From Streptomyces sp. NBC_01241 (GTDB taxonomy: Bacteria > Actinomycetota > Actinomycetes > Streptomycetales > Streptomycetaceae): a stretch of 64,000 nt of DNA. The stretch lies in contig NZ_CP108494.1 of the NCBI RefSeq assembly GCF_041435435.1, forward strand, positions 868,001 to 932,000, in the 5' to 3' direction. The position numbers were made by a program, and so were the translations under genes. Of the stretch, positions 26,615 to 36,554 are shown in pieces (the stretch's first letter is position 1; every line of letters begins with the position of its first letter). The notes under the pieces are model-generated. The model did not search any database. It was not told the DNA's origin and worked only from the letters and a program-made list of their open reading frames with translations.

Positions 26615-27490
26615 ATGAACCCACGCATTGTCGTCGGCCTCGACGGATCCACAGAAAGCGTCGCGGCATCCCATTGGGCCGCGCGGGAAGCAGTCCTTCG
26701 CGACGCGCCACTGCACCTCGTTCATGCCGAAGAATGGTTTTCACCCCTCAACATTCCTGCCGCCAGGTCCGATCTGCGCCGCCAGTGGGCGCAGTCCCTC
26801 CTTCTCGAGGCTTCCAAGGAGCTGATGCAGAAACACCCCGAGCTGGACATCAGCACCGAATCACTCGACGGCCAACCGGCCGACTCACTGGCCGGTGCCA
26901 CAGCAAGCGCGGGCATGCTGGTCCTCGGCTCCCGAGGACTGGGCACGCTCAAGGGTTTCGCCCTCGGTTCTGTCGGCATGGCAGTCATCCACGCCGTGGA
27001 AGAGCCCGTTGTCCTGGTGCGCGCGACGGAGGACGCGCTGCCGCACGCCGAGGGACGGCACTTGGACCGTAACGTGGTCGTGGGCGTCGACATCGGTCAG
27101 CCGTGCGACGCCCTGCTCGCCTTCGCGTTCGACGAGGCATCACGGCGGGGCTGCACACTCCATGCTCTGCACAGTTGGATGCTGCCCCCACTGGCGGGAT
27201 CCGGATCCACGTACAATCCGGAAGTCAATGCCCAGATCGCCCAGAGCATGCGAACCGGCCTGGACGATGTGCTGAAGCCCTGGCGGGACAGGTACCCGGC
27301 TGTCAGCCTCGACACGCGGGTAGTGGTCGGACACGCTTCCGAGCAAATCCTGGAGACAGGTTCCGAAGCAGGCCTCGTAGTCGTCGGCCGTCGCATCCGC
27401 CGGTCCTCGATCGGCCCGCATATCGGTCCGATCACTCACGCAATCCTCCATCACTCCACCGCGCCCGTCGCCGTCATCGCTCACGAATGA
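26615..27490 (+). CDS. Universal stress protein, two UspA domains
   Basis: This 291-residue tandem Usp protein has domain 1 (IVVGLDGSTESVAASHWAA; loop LGSRGLGTLKGFALGSVG) and domain 2 from about 149 (NVVVGVDIGQPCDALLAFAF; loop VGRRIRRSSIGPHIGPITHA), ending HHSTAPVAVIAHE. The second nucleotide loop lacks the GxxG of the first. CGAGGAAGCC precedes ATG 26615. It gives a template for the broken USP at 23421, whose recovered C-terminus (APVAVVAHD) is very similar. Confidence 0.88.
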   Translation: MNPRIVVGLDGSTESVAASHWAAREAVLRDAPLHLVHAEEWFSPLNIPAARSDLRRQWAQSLLLEASKELMQKHPELDISTESLDGQPADSLAGATASAGMLVLGSRGLGTLKGFALGSVGMAVIHAVEEPVVLVRATEDALPHAEGRHLDRNVVVGVDIGQPCDALLAFAFDEASRRGCTLHALHSWMLPPLAGSGSTYNPEVNAQIAQSMRTGLDDVLKPWRDRYPAVSLDTRVVVGHASEQILETGSEAGLVVVGRRIRRSSIGPHIGPITHAILHHSTAPVAVIAHE

Positions 27491-27574
27491 CGACGTCGTC
27501 CTGCCGGGCGCACCCTTCTCATGCCTGGGCCACAACGGTGTCGAACCCGTCTCCACGAAGGGACCTGCCGTTTG

Positions 27575-28030
27575 TCACGGCTCGCCGCGACCGTTGGTCT
27601 TGGTCCGCTTCACGGGAATGGTGCGTGCGGTTTCCGCCGTCTCGGGCTCCATCGCCACACGAACGGTGAGGATGCCGTCCTCGTACTCTGCTTCAACCCC
27701 TTCGGGTGGAATCGGCGCCGGCAGACGAACGGTGCGGTGGAAGGAGCCGTAACGGAACTCCGAGTGGTCCTTCTCCTCCTTGCTCTCCGTGTGTTCGGCG
27801 CTGACGGTGAGGGTATCGCCCTCGACCGTGATGTTGATGTCCTTCGCGGGGTCCATCCCGGGAAGCTCGGCGCGCAGCGTGTACTGCCCCTCCTGGCTGG
27901 TCACCTCGATGGGAATCGGGTGGACGTGGGGCATCGGCCGCCACATCGGGAAGCGGGGGAGGTCGGTTCCGAACCAGTCGACGAGGTCGGGGAAGACGCT
28001 GCGCCTGCGTTCCATCTGGGTTCCGGACAT
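27575..28030 (-). CDS. Small heat-shock protein, Hsp20 family
   Basis: This 151-residue ATP-independent chaperone has its alpha-crystallin domain at about 40-135 (IPIEVTSQEGQYTLRAELPG, FRYGSFHRTVRLPAPIPP, YEDGILTVRV), with an N-terminal arm (SVFPDLVDWFGTDLPRFPMW). ATG 28030 is chosen because GGAGAG lies just upstream; the frame continues upstream to another ATG (28084) without a ribosome site. It is 57 bp downstream of the PEP synthase stop, and a perfect island palindrome 102 bp upstream lies inside the 3' end of that gene. HspX-type chaperones are hallmark DosR-regulon members. Confidence 0.9.
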   Translation of the reverse strand: MSGTQMERRRSVFPDLVDWFGTDLPRFPMWRPMPHVHPIPIEVTSQEGQYTLRAELPGMDPAKDINITVEGDTLTVSAEHTESKEEKDHSEFRYGSFHRTVRLPAPIPPEGVEAEYEDGILTVRVAMEPETAETARTIPVKRTKTNGRGEP

Positions 28031-28086
28031 TGTGCTCTCCGTCTCCGGCGCCCTGTCGGCGCCTTTGTTCGGTTCCTGGTTCATCT

Positions 28087-30526
28087 TCAGTCGCTGAACG
28101 ACAGGCCCGCTTGGGGCTGTCGGGTCCCGGATGGGACCGTTCGGCCCTCCCCGTGCAGGTTGAGTTCGGCAGCAGCCACGTGCTGCTTCACCACGACGAA
28201 GCTGTCCGGTGCCACTGAGATCGAGTCGATGCCGGTCTTCACCAGGAATTCCGTGAAGGCCGGGTCGTCGCTGGGGCGCTGGCCGCAGAGGCCAACCGTG
28301 CGGCCGGCGGACTGGGCGCGCGGGACAAGGCTCTGGATGCTGCGCGTGACTGCGGGGTTGGTCTCGTCGAAGACATGGGCGAGGGCTTCGGAGTCGCGGT
28401 CGACGCCCAGAGTGAGCTGGGTCAGGTCGTTGCTCCCGATGGAGAAGCCGTCGAAACGCTGGGCGAAGTCCTCGGCCAGGATGACGTTGGAGGGGATCTC
28501 CGCCATGACGTACACCTTGAGGCCGTTCTCGCCCCGGCGCAGCCCCTGCTCCGCCATGACGTCCAGAACCCGGTCGGCCTCTTCGAGGGTGCGGCAGAAG
28601 GGGATCATGATGATGACGTTCGTGAGGCCCATCTCGTTGCGAACCCGGCGCAGTGCCCGGCATTCCAGGGCGAATCCTTCGCGGTAACCGTCGCTGTAGT
28701 AGCGGCTCGCGCCGCGCCAGCCGATCACGGGATTCGCCTCGACCGGTTCGAAGGCGCGGCCGCCCAGCAGCCGCGCGTACTCGTTGGTCTTGAAGTCGCT
28801 GGTCCGTACGACGACCGGGGCGGGCCAGCGGGATGCGGCGATGCGTGCCACGCCGTAGGCCAGTCGGTCGACGAAGTACTGACCGCGGTCGAGGTGGCCC
28901 TCGGTGAGCTGATCGATGACGCAGAGGTCATGCTGGTTCACTCGCTCAGGGTGCAGCAGCGCCATGGGGTGGGCCTTGACCTGGTGGGCGACGATGAACT
29001 CCAGGCGCGCGAGCCCGACGCCGTCGGCGGGCAGGCGCCACCAGCGGAAGGCGGCGGACGGATCGGCAAGATTGAGCATCACGCGGGTCCGGGTAGCAGG
29101 GAGTTCAGCGAGATATATCTCGCTCCTCGTAGGCCAGCAGTCCCGCGTAGACCCGGCCGCGGGCTCCCTCGGCGCAGGAGACGGTCGCGTCCTGGCCGTT
29201 GCGCAACACCTCGGTAGCCCTGCCGGTGCCGACTACGGCGGGGACGCCGAGTTCGCGGCTGACGATGGCAGCGTGCGAGGTCCGGCCGCCGTGGTCGGTG
29301 ACGATCGCGGAGGCCCGCTTCATGACCGGTTCCCAGTCGGGGTCGGTGATGCCGGTGACAAGCACCCCGCCGGTCGGGAAGCGGCCGAGCTCCACAGGCG
29401 AGTCGAGGACAACGGCCGGGCCGGAACCGATGGCCTCGCCAACCGCTGTGCCCTCGATGAGGCTCTGCCCCGGGGTGACGGTCAGGCGGCAGCGACGCAA
29501 CGTCGTTGTACGGCGGCGGGACTGGACGGTTTCGGGGCGGGCCTGGACAACCGCCAGCTCTCCGGTCAGGCCGTCCTTGGCCCATTCCAGGTCCATGGGG
29601 CATCCGTAGTGCTCCTCGGCGGTCATCGCCCATTCGGCCAGCAGCCGGACCTCCGTATCCGTCAGGACACGTCGCGAGCGCTCCTCGCCGGTCGTGTCGA
29701 CGGTCCGGGTGAGTCCGTGCTCTCCATAGACCGCCTTCTTCCGCTTCGCTCCGATCCGTACGTCGATCACAGGATCCAGTGCGGGGTCCTTCAGGCTCGG
29801 CTTGAAGACCGTGTGCTCATCGGGGTCGACCTGGCCACTGACGACGGTCTCGCCCAGGCCCCACGCCGCGCTGACCACGATGACCTCGGGGAAGCCGCTC
29901 TCAGGGTCGAGAGTGAAGATCACTCCGGCGCCAGCGAGGTCCGATCGGACCATGACCTGGATGCCTACGGAGAGAGCCACCGCGAGGTGGTCGAAGCCCA
30001 TCCGCTCCCGGTAGTCGATCACGCGGTCGGTGAACAGCGAGGCAAAACAGCGGTGACAGGACTGCAACAGCTGGGCAGGCCCGCGCACATTCAGGTATGT
30101 CTCCTGCTGGCCGGCGAAGCTCGCCTGAGGCAGGTCCTCCGCAGTGGCACTGCTTCGCACGGCGACCTCGGGATCCTCTCCACCCTGGTCGCTCGCGAGC
30201 TGCTCGTACGCGGAGACGAGCTCGGTCCGCAGCCCGGCCGGCAGCGGCTCGGCCATGATCATCGACCGGATCGCCGCCCCCACCTCGTCCAGCACGGCCC
30301 CGTCGTGCAAGCGCACAATCTGCTCCGCGATCCGCGCACGCAGTCCGTGGCTGTCGAGCAATTCCCTGTACGCGTCCGCCGTCGTCGCGAAACCAGGAGG
30401 CACCCGCACGCCTGCGGCTGCCAGATGTGCGGTCATCTCTCCCAGAGAGGCATTCTTGCCACCGACCCGGCCGACATCCTGCCGGCCGAGCTCTGCGAAC
30501 GGTACGACGCGTCGAGCGGTTGCCAT
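28087..30526 (-). pseudogene. ppsA: Phosphoenolpyruvate synthase, interrupted by a frameshift
   Basis: PEP synthase makes PEP from pyruvate and ATP. The N-terminal part (30526 to 29105) has the nucleotide-binding domain (VGGKNASLGEMTAHL, VRSSATAEDLPQASFAGQQE) and the phosphohistidine domain (VTDHGGRTSHAAIVSRELG). It ends at a stop just after YEERDI. The expected continuation, LAELPATRTRVMLNLADP, and the C-terminal PEP-binding domain (NPVIGWRGASRYYSD, AEIPSNVILAE, GSNDLTQLTLGVDRDS) are in another frame, ending at 28087. The shift is in the short ATATAT stretch near 29110. Joined, the protein is about 810 residues, a normal length. This may be a mutation or an assembly error. Two separate polypeptides would lack a joined active site. 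Confidence 0.85.
28133..28147. promoter_or_regulatory. Island palindrome, exact match, upstream of Hsp20
   Basis: GGGACCGTTCGGCCC is an exact match to the motif. It sits inside the last codons of the PEP synthase gene and 102 bp before the Hsp20 start at 28030, so Hsp20 probably has its own promoter. Confidence 0.65.
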
Positions 30527-30781
30527 GATGTCCTCCGCCTTGTTTGCGGTGGCCGCGGGCTTCAGTAGGGCATCGGCCGACCGGAGGGGGTACGCAGATC
30601 CGGCTTCGCGGGCTTGTGCGGCCGCCTCGGCCGTATCCGGATCCGAATGCGCTGCATCGTTGTCACCCCTTCGGGAGGTGGAGCCGGAAGAGCGTCCGGC
30701 TTCCACGATCGTTCCCGGCGGTGTCATCGCCGCAGCACCAAGGGGGGCAGGAGCACGAGGCCGAACGGGCCGTACCGGCGA

Positions 30782-30796
30782 GGGACCGATCGGCCC
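30782..30796. promoter_or_regulatory. Island palindrome, exact match, upstream of ppsA
   Basis: GGGACCGATCGGCCC is an exact match, 255 bp before the ppsA start at 30526. A partial copy, GGCCGAACGGGCC, lies 20 bp away at 30759. The next gene to the right (30858) ends rather than starts here, so ppsA is the likely target, with a leader of over 200 bp. Confidence 0.6.
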
Positions 30797-30857
30797 ATGG
30801 CCAGGGTCGGCCCGGAAGGGTGAGCGCCGATGCGAAGTCATCGCGAAGCGGCGTCCG

Positions 30858-32369
30858 CTAGGTGCCCCGGTACAGGCGCTCAAGATCAACAAGCATGACC
30901 TCGCCACGCGCATGCGCCGCATGCAACTCGGGGCTGAACCCCGAAGCGCCGTAGAGAGCCAGGCGGACGCGGCTGACATCCTCACGGGAGCCGAGTCCGT
31001 CCAGGATGCGCCGCAGGCGTTGCAAATGGTGGATGTCAATGCCGGTATGCCATCGTGCGAGCCCCACCGACAGAAGGGGGCCGCTCATGTGACCCTCCCG
31101 TCCGCGGACCACGACCTCGGCATCGAGCCCGGCCGTAGCCGACGGGTCGCTGAGGGAGCCGTACGACGCCGTGACGTGCTCGGCACCGACGGTGGCCGGG
31201 TCGGCGAAACGGGCCGCCCACTCCCTGCAAACCTGGGCGAACCGGGGTTCGGCGACGAGAGAGTTGAAATCCGTTCGCGCGTCTTCCCACACCGTCTCGG
31301 CCTCGCTCTGCTCAAGAGCGGCCCTGCGCGGGCGCGCCACGGCGTGCTCGAACGCGAGGAGCGGGTCCGTGATGCTATGGCGTGTGATCCCCGGCTGCAG
31401 TCCGTCCGCCTGCGATTGGAGCACACCGTGGTCACGGAGGAGGACAAGTGCGCGCAAGGCATCAGTGAGTTGCTGTCCCAGGAAGGTGGCTATGTCGCCG
31501 TGGGTCGTGCAGCCTTTGGCCAGGGCGGCGAGTACGGAGTGACAAGCCCCGTGACTCCAGGGCCCGATTTCCTCGTCAAGGAGGTGGCGAGCCTCGTGGA
31601 ACAGCGGGGTGCACGGATTCAGGACGGTGCGGCAGACCCAGGCATCGAAGTCGTCACGATCGACGGGAACGTCGTCGCCCACGTAGTCGTACCGGTAGGC
31701 GGGCGTCCCGCCTACGACCGTGTAGACGAGGAAGGCGAGCCTCGGATCGTCGATGCCCCACAGCTGCGCCGCCCTGCGGAAGTTCAGGGGCTGGATGTCG
31801 AGCTTCAGAGCGGCGAGGGCGTGCAACGGCGAAGACTGTGCGAACAGCCGGGTCATGACCGGTGCGGTCTCACCACCGAGCAGCAATCGCGCACGGCTTT
31901 CCAGGGGCGCTCGGTCGAGGTGCCGGAGGGCACCGTGGATGACGGACGGCAAGGCTGGGCTCGCCGCGACGAGGTCGGGGAACGAGTCGATGATGACGGG
32001 CAGTGGTCTGGCGTCACCCAGCGCCAGCAAGGCATCGATTCCTTCCTTCCAGTCACGCCAGTGGCTGGGCTGTGCGACCTGCCGGTATCGCGCATACTCC
32101 TCGCCCACCCTGCGCAAGGACTCGGCTTCGGTGGCTTCCTGTCCGCAGAAATAGAACCCTCCCGTGGCTCGTGCCACCGACTCCAGCAGCAGCGTCTTGC
32201 CCTGGCGGGGCCGCCCCATGACGACGCCCAGGCCCGTTCCCGGACGCGGATCGGTCGAGAATGACACCAAGGCTGCCCATTCGTCCTCCCTGTCGAAGAG
32301 GCGATCGGGCTTGGCTGCGCGTTCAGGGGCCACGATCGAGGTTCGTTGCTGTCCGTGTACGGCATTCAC
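30858..32369 (-). CDS. AAA-type ATPase of the archaeal ATPase/DUF234-like kind
   Basis: This 503-residue ATPase has a Walker A motif (VVMGRPRQGKTLLLES, near 49) and a hydrophobic Walker B-like strand (PLPVIIDSFPDL, near 123). The middle (YTVVGGTPAYRYDYV, GCTTHGDIATFLGQQLTDAL) resembles the winged-helix part and the C-terminal segment (about 380-500) the restriction-fold-like part of archaeal-type ATPases. Its role is unknown; relatives are often linked to toxin-like or mobile functions. GTG 32369 is chosen because GGAGG lies 8 bp upstream; GTG 32378 overlaps that site. It stands between PEP synthase and GH65, all leftward. Confidence 0.72.
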   Translation of the reverse strand: MNAVHGQQRTSIVAPERAAKPDRLFDREDEWAALVSFSTDPRPGTGLGVVMGRPRQGKTLLLESVARATGGFYFCGQEATEAESLRRVGEEYARYRQVAQPSHWRDWKEGIDALLALGDARPLPVIIDSFPDLVAASPALPSVIHGALRHLDRAPLESRARLLLGGETAPVMTRLFAQSSPLHALAALKLDIQPLNFRRAAQLWGIDDPRLAFLVYTVVGGTPAYRYDYVGDDVPVDRDDFDAWVCRTVLNPCTPLFHEARHLLDEEIGPWSHGACHSVLAALAKGCTTHGDIATFLGQQLTDALRALVLLRDHGVLQSQADGLQPGITRHSITDPLLAFEHAVARPRRAALEQSEAETVWEDARTDFNSLVAEPRFAQVCREWAARFADPATVGAEHVTASYGSLSDPSATAGLDAEVVVRGREGHMSGPLLSVGLARWHTGIDIHHLQRLRRILDGLGSREDVSRVRLALYGASGFSPELHAAHARGEVMLVDLERLYRGT

Positions 32370-32483
32370 GCCATGCACCTCCGGAACCAGCTGGCGGCTA
32401 CTCCATTCTCGGGCGCGCGGTCGTCAGGCGCGCGCTGTGCCGACCGTCGTCGTCACGACGGACCGCACGGAATCCGCACGGGG

Positions 32484-34886
32484 TCACCCCAGCGGCAGAC
32501 GGAACCAACGTTGCTCCCCCGCGGCCATGGTCACCAGCCGCTCGCCGGGCAGACACACGGACAGAGAGGCATTGAGTCGCGAGTGGGGCACGCGAATCCC
32601 CACCCGGCCCGGAAGGAGCCGCACGCGGATGTCCCGGTGCCCGCGGTAACAGAACGTGAACGAGCAGCGAGGCACCTCCCGGAGCGCGCTGGGGTCGATC
32701 CGGAGTCCGTCCGGGCCTGCTTCCAGACCCGCGACACCTCTTTCGATGAGATCGAGAGTGCCGGCCATGGCACCGAGGTGGATGCCTTCGCCGGTGGTGC
32801 CGCCCTGAATGTCCGCCACGTCGCTGAGCAGGGCTTCCTCACAGTACCGCCAGGCATCCGGGCCTTTCTCGCGGGCGAGGACCCATCCGTGAACGAGACT
32901 GCTGAGGGTCGATCCGTGACTGGTACGAGCCAGGTAGTAATTGACGGTCGTACGCCACACTTCGTCATCGAGCCGGTATTCGAGACGGTCGAAGATTTCC
33001 TGCAGCTCGGCGGGGCGGAAGAGATAGCCGAGCATGAGTGCGTCGGCCTGCTTGGATACCTGATAGCGGTTGACCGTGTCCCCCTCGGACTCCAGGATCC
33101 GGTCGAGGCGGCGGATGTCGCAGTAGCGGGAGCGGTAGGCGTCCCAGTCCAGTTCTGCCAGTTCGCCATAACCCTCGAACTGGCTGATGACACCGCCGTG
33201 GAACGGCACGTACACCCGGCGGGAGATGTCCTCCCAGCGATTCAGCGTCTCGTCGTCCAGCCCGAGTTGTTCAGCCAGCTCCCGCCGCCGGGCCGCAGGC
33301 AGCCCGTTGAACAGCTCCAGTGCGCGTGCGAGCGCCCAGGCCGCGGTCACGTTGGTGTACGCGTTGTCGTCGATCCCGGGAGCAGCGGCCTCGGGGTAGG
33401 CGTCGTGGTATTCGTCGGGGCCGACGACACCGCGGATGCGGTAGCGGTCGCGATCGGTGTCGTACGTGGCCACGGCGTCCCAGTAGCCGGCGATGTCGAG
33501 CAACAGCTCTGCTCCTGGGCCTTGGACGAACCCGGTGTCGCCGGTGCTGTGCCCGTACCGCCACACGTTCCAGGCGATGGCCGATCCGACATGGTGCTGC
33601 AAGTGCGAGTGGTCGGTCAGCCAGCGGCCCGATCGGGGGTTGAGATGCAGCGTTTGCGTCTCCTCAGCGCCTGAACTAGCGCTCTGCCAGGGGAACATCG
33701 CTCCTCGAAAGCCCGCCCGCCGGGCTGCGGTACGGGCCGCGGGCAGGCGACGGTGCCGGTACATGAGAAGGCTCCGCGCCACTTCCGGGAAGTGCAGGGT
33801 GATGTAGGGCAGCACGAACAACTCGTCCCAGAAGACATGCCCCCGGTACGCCTCACCGTGCAGGCCCCTGGCCGGCACTCCGACGTCCAGCTCGGCCGTG
33901 TGCGGGGAAAGCGTCTGTAGGACGTGGAAGAGATGGAGGCGAAGGATGCGGCCCGATTCGCCAGGCGCCTTCAGTTCACCCTGGCTCCACAGACGTTCCC
34001 AAGCGACGCGGTGGAAAGCGAGCAGGGCCGCGAACGCCGCCGCGTGTGATACATGCTCGACGGCAAGCGAGACGGGCTCACTCAGCGGGCGGTCCTGGGA
34101 TGTGTACAACGCGGCGCATTTCACGACGGCGGCAGAATGTCCGCGGGAGACCGGCAGCCTGAATTTCTGGACCGTTCCGGTCTCCGTGCAACTCGTCCCC
34201 ACTGCGACGAGGGGCCGCGCCGACGTTCTGACCGCGATGGCGATCCGGATGTGGGACGAACGGGTCCGGCAGGACAGCCAGGCCACGCCGTCCGCTTCGA
34301 CTCCGGCACAGTGGCCGGTGAGATGGCGTCCGTTCAGACCGCGGTAGCGCTCGACACCGGCGTTGGTGACGTTGCCGTCGATGATGGACTCGACTTCGAT
34401 GGCCCCGCTCCAGCCGTACCCACGGAACGTGGTCCGCTGGGCGGCGAGATACGGGTCGCCCATGTGGACGAGCCTCGTGTGGGTGACACCGATTCGGCGG
34501 CCGAGGCCGTCCTGGAAGAACAAGCGACGAGTGAGAATGCCGCCCCTCAGATCGAGAGAGACGCTGTAGCGCCGCAGACTCGGGTCATCGGGTGTGAGCC
34601 ACTCCCCTGCCGGTCCGTCGTCCGGCAGGCAGCGATAACGCAGGCGCGACCAGTCGGGCAGATTGACCATCTCCTCGTTACCGACCCGCTTTCCTGCGAC
34701 GTCCGAGAAGAGCCGATTGGAACACCCGGCTGCGTAAGTCCCTGGATAGTGGACCGTGTCGGCAGGCAACTCGGGCGCGGCCCCCCGGGTGGCGAACCTG
34801 CCATTGCCGAGTGTGCACAGAGCCTCGATCGTCCGCTCCCTCTTGGGGTCGTAGCCGCTGAAGTCCCAGGTCCATGCTGTGCTCAT
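32484..34886 (-). CDS. Glycoside hydrolase family 65 protein (disaccharide phosphorylase type)
   Basis: This 800-residue enzyme should act on alpha-glucosidic disaccharides such as trehalose, maltose or kojibiose, releasing glucose 1-phosphate if it is a phosphorylase. The family layout is a beta-sandwich N-domain, an (alpha/alpha)6 barrel and a small C-domain. The general-acid Glu lies in VVGPDEYHDAYPEA near 487, followed by DDNAYTNVTAAWAL; FRGAMFPWQSASSGAEE near 400 is also typical, as is KQADALMLGYLF near 610. ATG 34886 overlaps the stop of a small upstream ORF (ATGA). Substrate cannot be fixed from sequence. A reserve-carbohydrate role would fit the dormancy context. Confidence 0.88.
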   Translation of the reverse strand: MSTAWTWDFSGYDPKRERTIEALCTLGNGRFATRGAAPELPADTVHYPGTYAAGCSNRLFSDVAGKRVGNEEMVNLPDWSRLRYRCLPDDGPAGEWLTPDDPSLRRYSVSLDLRGGILTRRLFFQDGLGRRIGVTHTRLVHMGDPYLAAQRTTFRGYGWSGAIEVESIIDGNVTNAGVERYRGLNGRHLTGHCAGVEADGVAWLSCRTRSSHIRIAIAVRTSARPLVAVGTSCTETGTVQKFRLPVSRGHSAAVVKCAALYTSQDRPLSEPVSLAVEHVSHAAAFAALLAFHRVAWERLWSQGELKAPGESGRILRLHLFHVLQTLSPHTAELDVGVPARGLHGEAYRGHVFWDELFVLPYITLHFPEVARSLLMYRHRRLPAARTAARRAGFRGAMFPWQSASSGAEETQTLHLNPRSGRWLTDHSHLQHHVGSAIAWNVWRYGHSTGDTGFVQGPGAELLLDIAGYWDAVATYDTDRDRYRIRGVVGPDEYHDAYPEAAAPGIDDNAYTNVTAAWALARALELFNGLPAARRRELAEQLGLDDETLNRWEDISRRVYVPFHGGVISQFEGYGELAELDWDAYRSRYCDIRRLDRILESEGDTVNRYQVSKQADALMLGYLFRPAELQEIFDRLEYRLDDEVWRTTVNYYLARTSHGSTLSSLVHGWVLAREKGPDAWRYCEEALLSDVADIQGGTTGEGIHLGAMAGTLDLIERGVAGLEAGPDGLRIDPSALREVPRCSFTFCYRGHRDIRVRLLPGRVGIRVPHSRLNASLSVCLPGERLVTMAAGEQRWFRLPLG

Positions 34887-35095
34887 GACCACTCTCCGCA
34901 GCAATCCTCGGTCGCAGGGTCACGGTCCGGCCACCTGGCGTCCCGGCCATGGGCACACCGGTGCGGTTCAGCGTCCGGGGCCGTTGACCGGCCATCGACG
35001 AGCGGGCCGGCAGGGCGGCGAAGCCGTGCTTCCGCACCGGCATGAGCACCGTCGACGGCCACCGCGTCGAAGGGGTTGGTGCCCAGCGTTTTCAT
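34883..35095 (-). CDS. Small hypothetical protein coupled to GH65
   Basis: This is a 70-residue reading frame starting MKTLGTNPFDAVAVDGAHAG, with AAAGGAA about 9 bp before the ATG and its stop overlapping the GH65 start by ATGA. It is rich in Arg, Asp and Pro and has no recognisable domain. Coupling and ribosome site argue for a real gene; the lack of family argues for caution. The rest of the gap to the alcohol dehydrogenase (35096-35302) shows nothing else. Confidence 0.42.
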   Translation of the reverse strand: MKTLGTNPFDAVAVDGAHAGAEARLRRPAGPLVDGRSTAPDAEPHRCAHGRDARWPDRDPATEDCCGEWS

Positions 35096-35302
35096 GAACA
35101 CGCGTTCCTTTCTTCCCCGGCGGCAATCGCCCTTCGTCCACAGTGAGCCCGTGTTCCGTACGAGCGGGTCGGTCACGGACCCCGCGGCGTGCTCTTCAGG
35201 CACGGGCGGCATGACAAGGCGCCGGATCGACAGGCCCGGCGGACCCCTCGATGGCAGTGGGTACCGGACCTGTCCTGCTCATGGTCTTCACGCCCCTTGG
35301 GC

Positions 35303-36376
35303 TTACGGCTGAGCCGGGGCGATGATCTCGGTGTGCTGCGATCCCCCCAGCGCCACCTTGAGGGCACCGGTGTCCCCGGCACGGGAGAACACCTCGTAGG
35401 CCTCCTCCACCTGTCCCAGTTCGAAGCGGTGGGTGATCAATGGGGCCGAAGGCAGCCGCCCGGCGGCCATCATGCGCAGCAACATGGGCGTGGAGTACGT
35501 GTCGACCAGCCCCGTCGTGATGGTGACGTTCTTGGCCCACAGGTCTTCGAGGTGCAGCGTGGCCGACGTGCCATGGACGCCGATGTTCGCGACACGGCCT
35601 CCGGGCCGGACCATGCGGGTGCACATCTCGAAGGCTTCGGGCACGCCGACGGCTTCGATGACGACGTCGGCACCGAGCCCCTCGGTGAGGTCCTCGACGA
35701 GTTGTTCGGGTTCCTCGGCCGCGCTCGCTGTCGCATCCGCGCCCAGGGAGCGCGCGGCGGCCAGCCGGGATTCGGCGAGGTCGACGGCGATGACACGTCC
35801 CGGGCTGTAGAGGCCCGCGCCGACGATGGCGGCGAGCCCGATGGGGCCGACTCCGACCACGACGACGGTGTCGCCGGGCCGTACGCCGCCGTTCAGCACA
35901 CCGACCTCGTAGGCGGTCGGGAAGATGTCGGCAAGCAGCACGCCGTCATAGCTGTCGACAGAAGCCGGCAAGGAGTGCACGGACAGGTCGGCAAAGGGCA
36001 CCCGTACGTATTCGGCCTGGGTGCCGTCGATGGTGTGGCCGAGCACCCAGCCGCCACCGCCACGGCACTGCCCGTAGTGGCCCTCACGGCAGAAGCGGCA
36101 CCGGCCACACGCGGATATGCACGAGATCAGTACACGGTCGCCGGGGCGGATCGTACGGACGTCGGCCCCGGCCTCGACCACGGTGCCGACGGCTTCGTGC
36201 CCCAGCACCCGGCCGGGAGCCACCTCGGGCACGTCGCCCTTGAGAATGTGCAGGTCGGTACCGCAGATGGTGACGACGTCGACGCGGACGACGGCGTCGG
36301 CAGCGTCCTTGACCGAGGGGTCCGGGACGTCCTGCCATGCGGTCTGCCCCGGGCCCTGGAATACGAGTGCCTTCAC
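35303..36376 (-). CDS. Zinc-dependent alcohol dehydrogenase (MDR family)
   Basis: This 357-residue NAD(P)-dependent medium-chain dehydrogenase has catalytic zinc ligands at Cys in [11 protein letters not shown] (near 39) and His-Glu in [10 protein letters not shown] (near 61); the structural zinc loop has four Cys in [15 protein letters not shown]. The Rossmann motif is [14 protein letters not shown] (near 174). It resembles the Adh group often annotated as alcohol or sorbitol dehydrogenase-like. GTG 36376 starts the similarity ([10 protein letters not shown]). It is divergent from the beta-CASP gene over a gap with a good island palindrome 73 bp upstream. A role in NADH re-oxidation under low oxygen is plausible, not shown. 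Confidence 0.88.
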   Translation of the reverse strand: MKALVFQGPGQTAWQDVPDPSVKDAADAVVRVDVVTICGTDLHILKGDVPEVAPGRVLGHEAVGTVVEAGADVRTIRPGDRVLISCISACGRCRFCREGHYGQCRGGGGWVLGHTIDGTQAEYVRVPFADLSVHSLPASVDSYDGVLLADIFPTAYEVGVLNGGVRPGDTVVVVGVGPIGLAAIVGAGLYSPGRVIAVDLAESRLAAARSLGADATASAAEEPEQLVEDLTEGLGADVVIEAVGVPEAFEMCTRMVRPGGRVANIGVHGTSATLHLEDLWAKNVTITTGLVDTYSTPMLLRMMAAGRLPSAPLITHRFELGQVEEAYEVFSRAGDTGALKVALGGSQHTEIIAPAQP

Positions 36377-36449
36377 GACCTCGCCCCTCTCCTCTGTCTC
36401 CTCCGGTGAGGTTCCCCTCATGCTGACCCGGCACGGGCCCGCCCCGCAT

Positions 36450-36464
36450 GGGCCGGTCGGTCCC
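36450..36464. promoter_or_regulatory. Island palindrome between alcohol dehydrogenase and beta-CASP gene
   Basis: GGGCCGGTCGGTCCC matches the reverse-complement motif at 14 of 15 positions. It lies 73 bp before the dehydrogenase start (36376) and 90 bp before the beta-CASP start (36555); both distances match those at other genes. A partial copy (GGCCTGTCGGGCCC) follows at 36471. Confidence 0.6.
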
Positions 36465-36554
36465 CGCCGAGGCCTGTCGGGCCCATCCCGCCCCGGGGCC
36501 GGGGGTGTGATGGTGAAGACGGCTGGCTGCCACCCGCCGAAGAAGGGAGCGGCG

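Noticed and set aside
30144..32264. A 706-codon frame on the plus strand
   Set aside because: Antisense to the AAA ATPase and the start of ppsA, with no recognisable motif.
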